52,110 nucleotides of DNA. Source: Paracidovorax cattleyae (lineage in GTDB: Bacteria > Pseudomonadota > Gammaproteobacteria > Burkholderiales > Burkholderiaceae_C). Position numbers and translations under genes: made by a program. The stretch's first letter is position 1. Each line of letters begins with the position of its first letter. The stretch spans positions 1-52,110 of the forward strand of contig NZ_FNJL01000035.1 in assembly GCF_900104515.1 (NCBI RefSeq), written 5' to 3'. Below are positions 50,321-52,110 of this stretch, piece after piece. The notes beneath the pieces were generated by a model that did not search any database, was not told the DNA's origin, and was given only the letters and a program-made list of their open reading frames with translations.

Positions 50321-50341
50321 CATTGCCATCGACAAGCAATG
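50321..50341. promoter_or_regulatory. Candidate LysR operator upstream of hpa-type operon
   Basis: CATTGC-N9-GCAATG (50321-50326 and 50336-50341) is a perfect 6-base dyad between the HpaH-type gene and LysR. A second ATTGCCA half-site occurs at 50353-50359, adjacent to CCAA-TTT-TTGG. The geometry fits the tetramer-binding sites of LysR regulators (one dyad plus an auxiliary half-site). Confidence 0.5.
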
Positions 50342-50381
50342 AATTCATGACCATTGCCAATTTTTGGTTGAAAATCACGGC

Positions 50382-51344
50382 ATGGCTTTAACCCGCTTCA
50401 CCCTTCGCCAGCTGGATGCCTTCGCGGCCGTGTCGAACCTGCAGAGCTTCGGCGGCGCGGCCGAGCGGCTCGGCCTGAGCGCGCAGGCTGTGAGCCAGCT
50501 CGTGGCCGAGCTGGAGTCGGTGGTGGGCTTCCGGCTGCTCGACCGCACGACGCGGCGGGTCAGCTTGTCCAACGCCGGGCGCGACTTCCTCGGGCCGGCC
50601 GAGTCCATCCTGCGCCATGTACGCGACGCCGAGAGCGCAGCGGCCGACGTGCGCAACCGGGCCGTGGGCGTGGTGCGCGTGGGCGCGCCGCTGGTGCTAG
50701 CCAGCTCAGCACTGCCGGCCGCGATCCGACAGTACCAGGAGAGCCATCCCAAGGTCGTCGTGCGGGTGCGCGACATCGCCGTCGATGCGCTGGTCGGCGC
50801 GGTCGCGGCCGGCGACGTAGACATCGCCGTCGGACCCGACCGGCCGGTCGGACCCGACGTAGACCGCCGTGAGGTGTTCGACAGCCTCTGGGTGCTGTGG
50901 TGCGCAGCTTGGCACCCGCTGGCAAGCAAGCCGGTCGTGCGTTGGCCTGACCTGCACGACGTCGCGCTGGTGGCCGCCGGCCATGACCACGAGCGGAGCG
51001 TGGCCCGCATGCAGCTGAGCACGCCCGAGGGCGAGCGGGTGATCCCAGTGGACGTGGTCGAGAACGTGTCGACCGCGCTCGGTATCGCCGCTCAGGGGCT
51101 AGCCGCTACGCTAGCGCCTGCCTATGTTTGCGTAACAGCATTTCCGCTCGGCCTGCTCATGCGCCGCGTCATCGAGCCAGAAGCGGTGCGCAAGGTCTGT
51201 CTATACCAACCGATCCACCGAAGCCGCTCCCCGGCCGCCCAAGGCTTCGCCGAACACCTAGCTGCCTGGCTGCCGGACTGGGCCGAAGCAGGCTTAAAGC
51301 CACCCGCGGCCGCTCCGAACAATACTGCGGGTGGCAGACCTTAA
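50382..51344 (+). CDS. LysR-family regulator of the hpa-type operon
   Basis: A 320-residue LysR protein. LTRFTLRQLDAFAAVSNLQSFGGAAERLGLSAQAVSQLVAELESVVGFRLLDRTTRRVSL is the helix-turn-helix domain, and VGVVRVGAPLVLASSALPAAIRQYQESHP starts the effector domain. ATG 50382 is preferred over a TTG at 50364. It is divergent from the homoprotocatechuate-type operon and probably activates it. The last 20-25 residues (GLKPPAAAPNNTAGGRP) are not LysR-like and run into the IS3 fragment, so the natural C-terminus may have been replaced by insertion-sequence DNA. Confidence 0.9.
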   Translation: MALTRFTLRQLDAFAAVSNLQSFGGAAERLGLSAQAVSQLVAELESVVGFRLLDRTTRRVSLSNAGRDFLGPAESILRHVRDAESAAADVRNRAVGVVRVGAPLVLASSALPAAIRQYQESHPKVVVRVRDIAVDALVGAVAAGDVDIAVGPDRPVGPDVDRREVFDSLWVLWCAAWHPLASKPVVRWPDLHDVALVAAGHDHERSVARMQLSTPEGERVIPVDVVENVSTALGIAAQGLAATLAPAYVCVTAFPLGLLMRRVIEPEAVRKVCLYQPIHRSRSPAAQGFAEHLAAWLPDWAEAGLKPPAAAPNNTAGGRP

Positions 51345-51448
51345 TGAAGTTGCTGTTCGAATTCCGTCCAGATGAAGCATTGCACGCCACTGTGCAGCCT
51401 GACCTCGTTGTAGTGCTGGCGCCATGACTTTGTGATGATGCCGGCCTA
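51341..51448 (-). pseudogene. IS3-family transposase (OrfB) C-terminal fragment
   Basis: The minus-strand frame from an in-frame stop at 51446-51448 to a stop at 51341-51343 encodes about 34 residues including WRQHYNEVRLHSGV. This is a degraded form of the OrfB C-terminal motif W-R-x-x-Y-N-x-x-R-P-H-S-x-L-G. It resembles the same motif in the intact-looking frame at 51843-52110 but is not identical. It overlaps the LysR stop codon. Too short to encode an enzyme; it is insertion-sequence debris. Confidence 0.65.
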
Positions 51449-51596
51449 ACGAGGCGAACAAAAGCCTGACTGTTGCAGTCGCTGACCGAGGAGGCAAGGA
51501 GCTGACCGACCATGCCCGGTTGACCATCGAATCGGGCGTAAAGGTGTTCTTTTCGATCGACAGAGCCCCTGGCAACCCTAGGCCGGGTCAAATCAA
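51449..51596. other. No recognisable gene
   Basis: Roughly 150 bases between the IS3 fragment and the relaxase fragment. Lower in GC than the flanking catabolic genes. I see no convincing coding sequence or RNA gene. It may be degraded mobile-element DNA. Confidence 0.5.
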
Positions 51597-51785
51597 TCAG
51601 ATGGACAGCGCTTGCTGCCGTCCTATATTCCAATCCGCGGATGCTCCACGAACTAGAGCCGTCAACCGCTGTCCAAGCTTCGGCTCAACAACGGACCTCC
51701 ACGGCACAAGACTGAAGCTTTTGCCCTCGTCTAACATCACATACCGACCGCTGACAAGCCTGACAGACTGTCGATACACGCCAGC
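51597..51785 (-). pseudogene. C-terminal fragment of a conjugative relaxase (DUF3363 type)
   Basis: The minus-strand frame reads SGRYVMLDEGKSFSLVPW, then EPKLGQRLTALVRGASADWNIGRQQALSI and a TGA. This is the conserved end of large plasmid/ICE relaxases with a DUF3363 domain (typically ASGRFAMIDDGLGFSLVPW ... LGQQV... RGGGVSWxxGRxRGLSI). The N-terminal nicking domain is absent because the sequence is cut at the putative left end of an IS3-family element at about 51786. It indicates that the window adjoins DNA from a conjugative plasmid or integrative element. Recognition is from memory of the family. Confidence 0.75.
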
Positions 51786-52110
51786 TGACCTGCCCCCTTC
51801 AGCCGTGCCAATGTTGAGTTAGCGAGTCCAAGGGTTTGGAGATTACTTGATCTCCGGTTGTTGCACAGCATCGCCAGTGCGCTGGCGATGCTGTGCGGCG
51901 AAACTGGCCGGCGGTATGCGCCCCAGTGAGCTGTGCGGGCGTACTTCGTTGTAGTCCCGCCGCCATCGGGCAATCTCCTGCCTGGCCTGTGGCAGTGACT
52001 CGAACCACTGCTCATTGAGGCACTCATCCCTGAACTTGCCGTTGAAGCTCTCAATGTAGGCGTTCTGCGTCGGGCAGCCTGCGTCGTTGAGCAAGTGCCG
52101 AACGCCCCGG
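51786..52110 (-). mobile_element. IS3-family insertion sequence, right-hand portion (cut by window edge)
   Basis: A plausible terminal inverted repeat begins at 51786 with TGACCTGCCCCC, the TG-start typical of IS3-family ends, followed by about 45 bases of non-coding DNA and then the 3' end of a transposase gene. The element extends past the right edge of the window. It appears to have inserted into the relaxase gene fragment at 51597-51785. Confidence 0.65.
51843..52110 (-). CDS. IS3-family transposase OrfB, C-terminal part (cut by window edge)
   Basis: Open from the right edge to the TAA at 51843, giving 88 codons plus the stop. It contains HLLNDAGCPTQNAYIESFNGKFRDECL (the end of the rve/DDE catalytic domain with the final Glu in RDECL), ARWRRDYNEVRPHSSLGRIPPASF and a short tail. 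These are hallmark segments of IS407-group IS3 OrfB integrases. The first D-D part lies outside the window, so integrity is unknown. Confidence 0.9.
   Translation of the reverse strand, partial: RGVRHLLNDAGCPTQNAYIESFNGKFRDECLNEQWFESLPQARQEIARWRRDYNEVRPHSSLGRIPPASFAAQHRQRTGDAVQQPEIK

Overview
This window looks like chromosome or plasmid DNA of a high-GC betaproteobacterium of the order Burkholderiales (Alcaligenaceae- or Comamonadaceae-like). The reasons are the very GC-rich coding sequence, seven periplasmic solute-binding proteins of the Bug/TctC type (one broken), Burkholderia/Bordetella-type porins, and one catabolic operon after another, most with a divergent LysR, IclR, HxlR or GntR regulator. 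I see no tRNA, rRNA or CRISPR array. The species assignment is inference.

Layout. (1) 1-277: start of an IS5-family transposase cut by the window edge. (2) 638-1756: a porin. (3) 1975-18808, minus strand: a tightly packed 17-gene catabolic operon transcribed from a muconate-cycloisomerase-like gene down to a two-subunit 3-oxoacid CoA-transferase. It contains a PrpF isomerase, an MmgE/PrpD protein, a malate/lactate-type dehydrogenase, two class III CoA-transferases, an enoyl-CoA hydratase, two thiolase-like/DUF35 pairs, a D-2-hydroxyacid dehydrogenase and three Bug proteins. (4) 18937-23678, plus strand: divergent IclR regulator, a second MmgE/PrpD paralogue, an SMP-30 lactonase and a succinate-semialdehyde-type dehydrogenase. 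(5) 23775-24649: a scar in which a truncated, frameshifted ABC ATPase abuts a truncated S24 peptidase. (6) 24654-26534: HxlR regulator, NmrA-like protein and a secreted MoaF-like protein. (7) 26527-30746: LysR with HMG-CoA-lyase-like, class III CoA-transferase and Bug genes. (8) 30791-33724: a VOC / amino-acid-synthesis-family / FAH / GntR operon, divergent from Bug plus quinone oxidoreductase (33850-35900). (9) 35916-40024: LysR and a 1028-residue YdiJ-type FAD/Fe-S dehydrogenase. (10) 40043-50275, minus strand: a homoprotocatechuate-type meta-cleavage cluster (HpaH, HpaI, HpaE, HpaD, an FAH protein) with a porin, two Bug genes (one broken by an amber codon), an NmrA-like and a ketopantoate-reductase-like protein, with a divergent LysR. 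(11) 51341-52110: mobile debris, namely an IS3 fragment, the C-terminus of a conjugative relaxase (DUF3363 type), and an IS3-family element cut by the window edge.

How it fits together. Porins would let small acids into the periplasm and Bug proteins would bind them. Class III or 3-oxoacid CoA-transferases would activate them. Hydratase, dehydrogenase, lyase and thiolase-like aldolase activities would break them into central metabolites. The IclR-centred block (1975-23678) is the best candidate for an undescribed pathway. It combines lactone chemistry (cycloisomerase, SMP-30 lactonase), PrpF/PrpD isomerase-dehydratase chemistry and probable CoA-ester retro-aldol cleavage by thiolase-fold proteins that lack the thiolase cysteine. 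The relaxase remnant and insertion sequences at the edges suggest that the region is, or adjoins, a mobile element.
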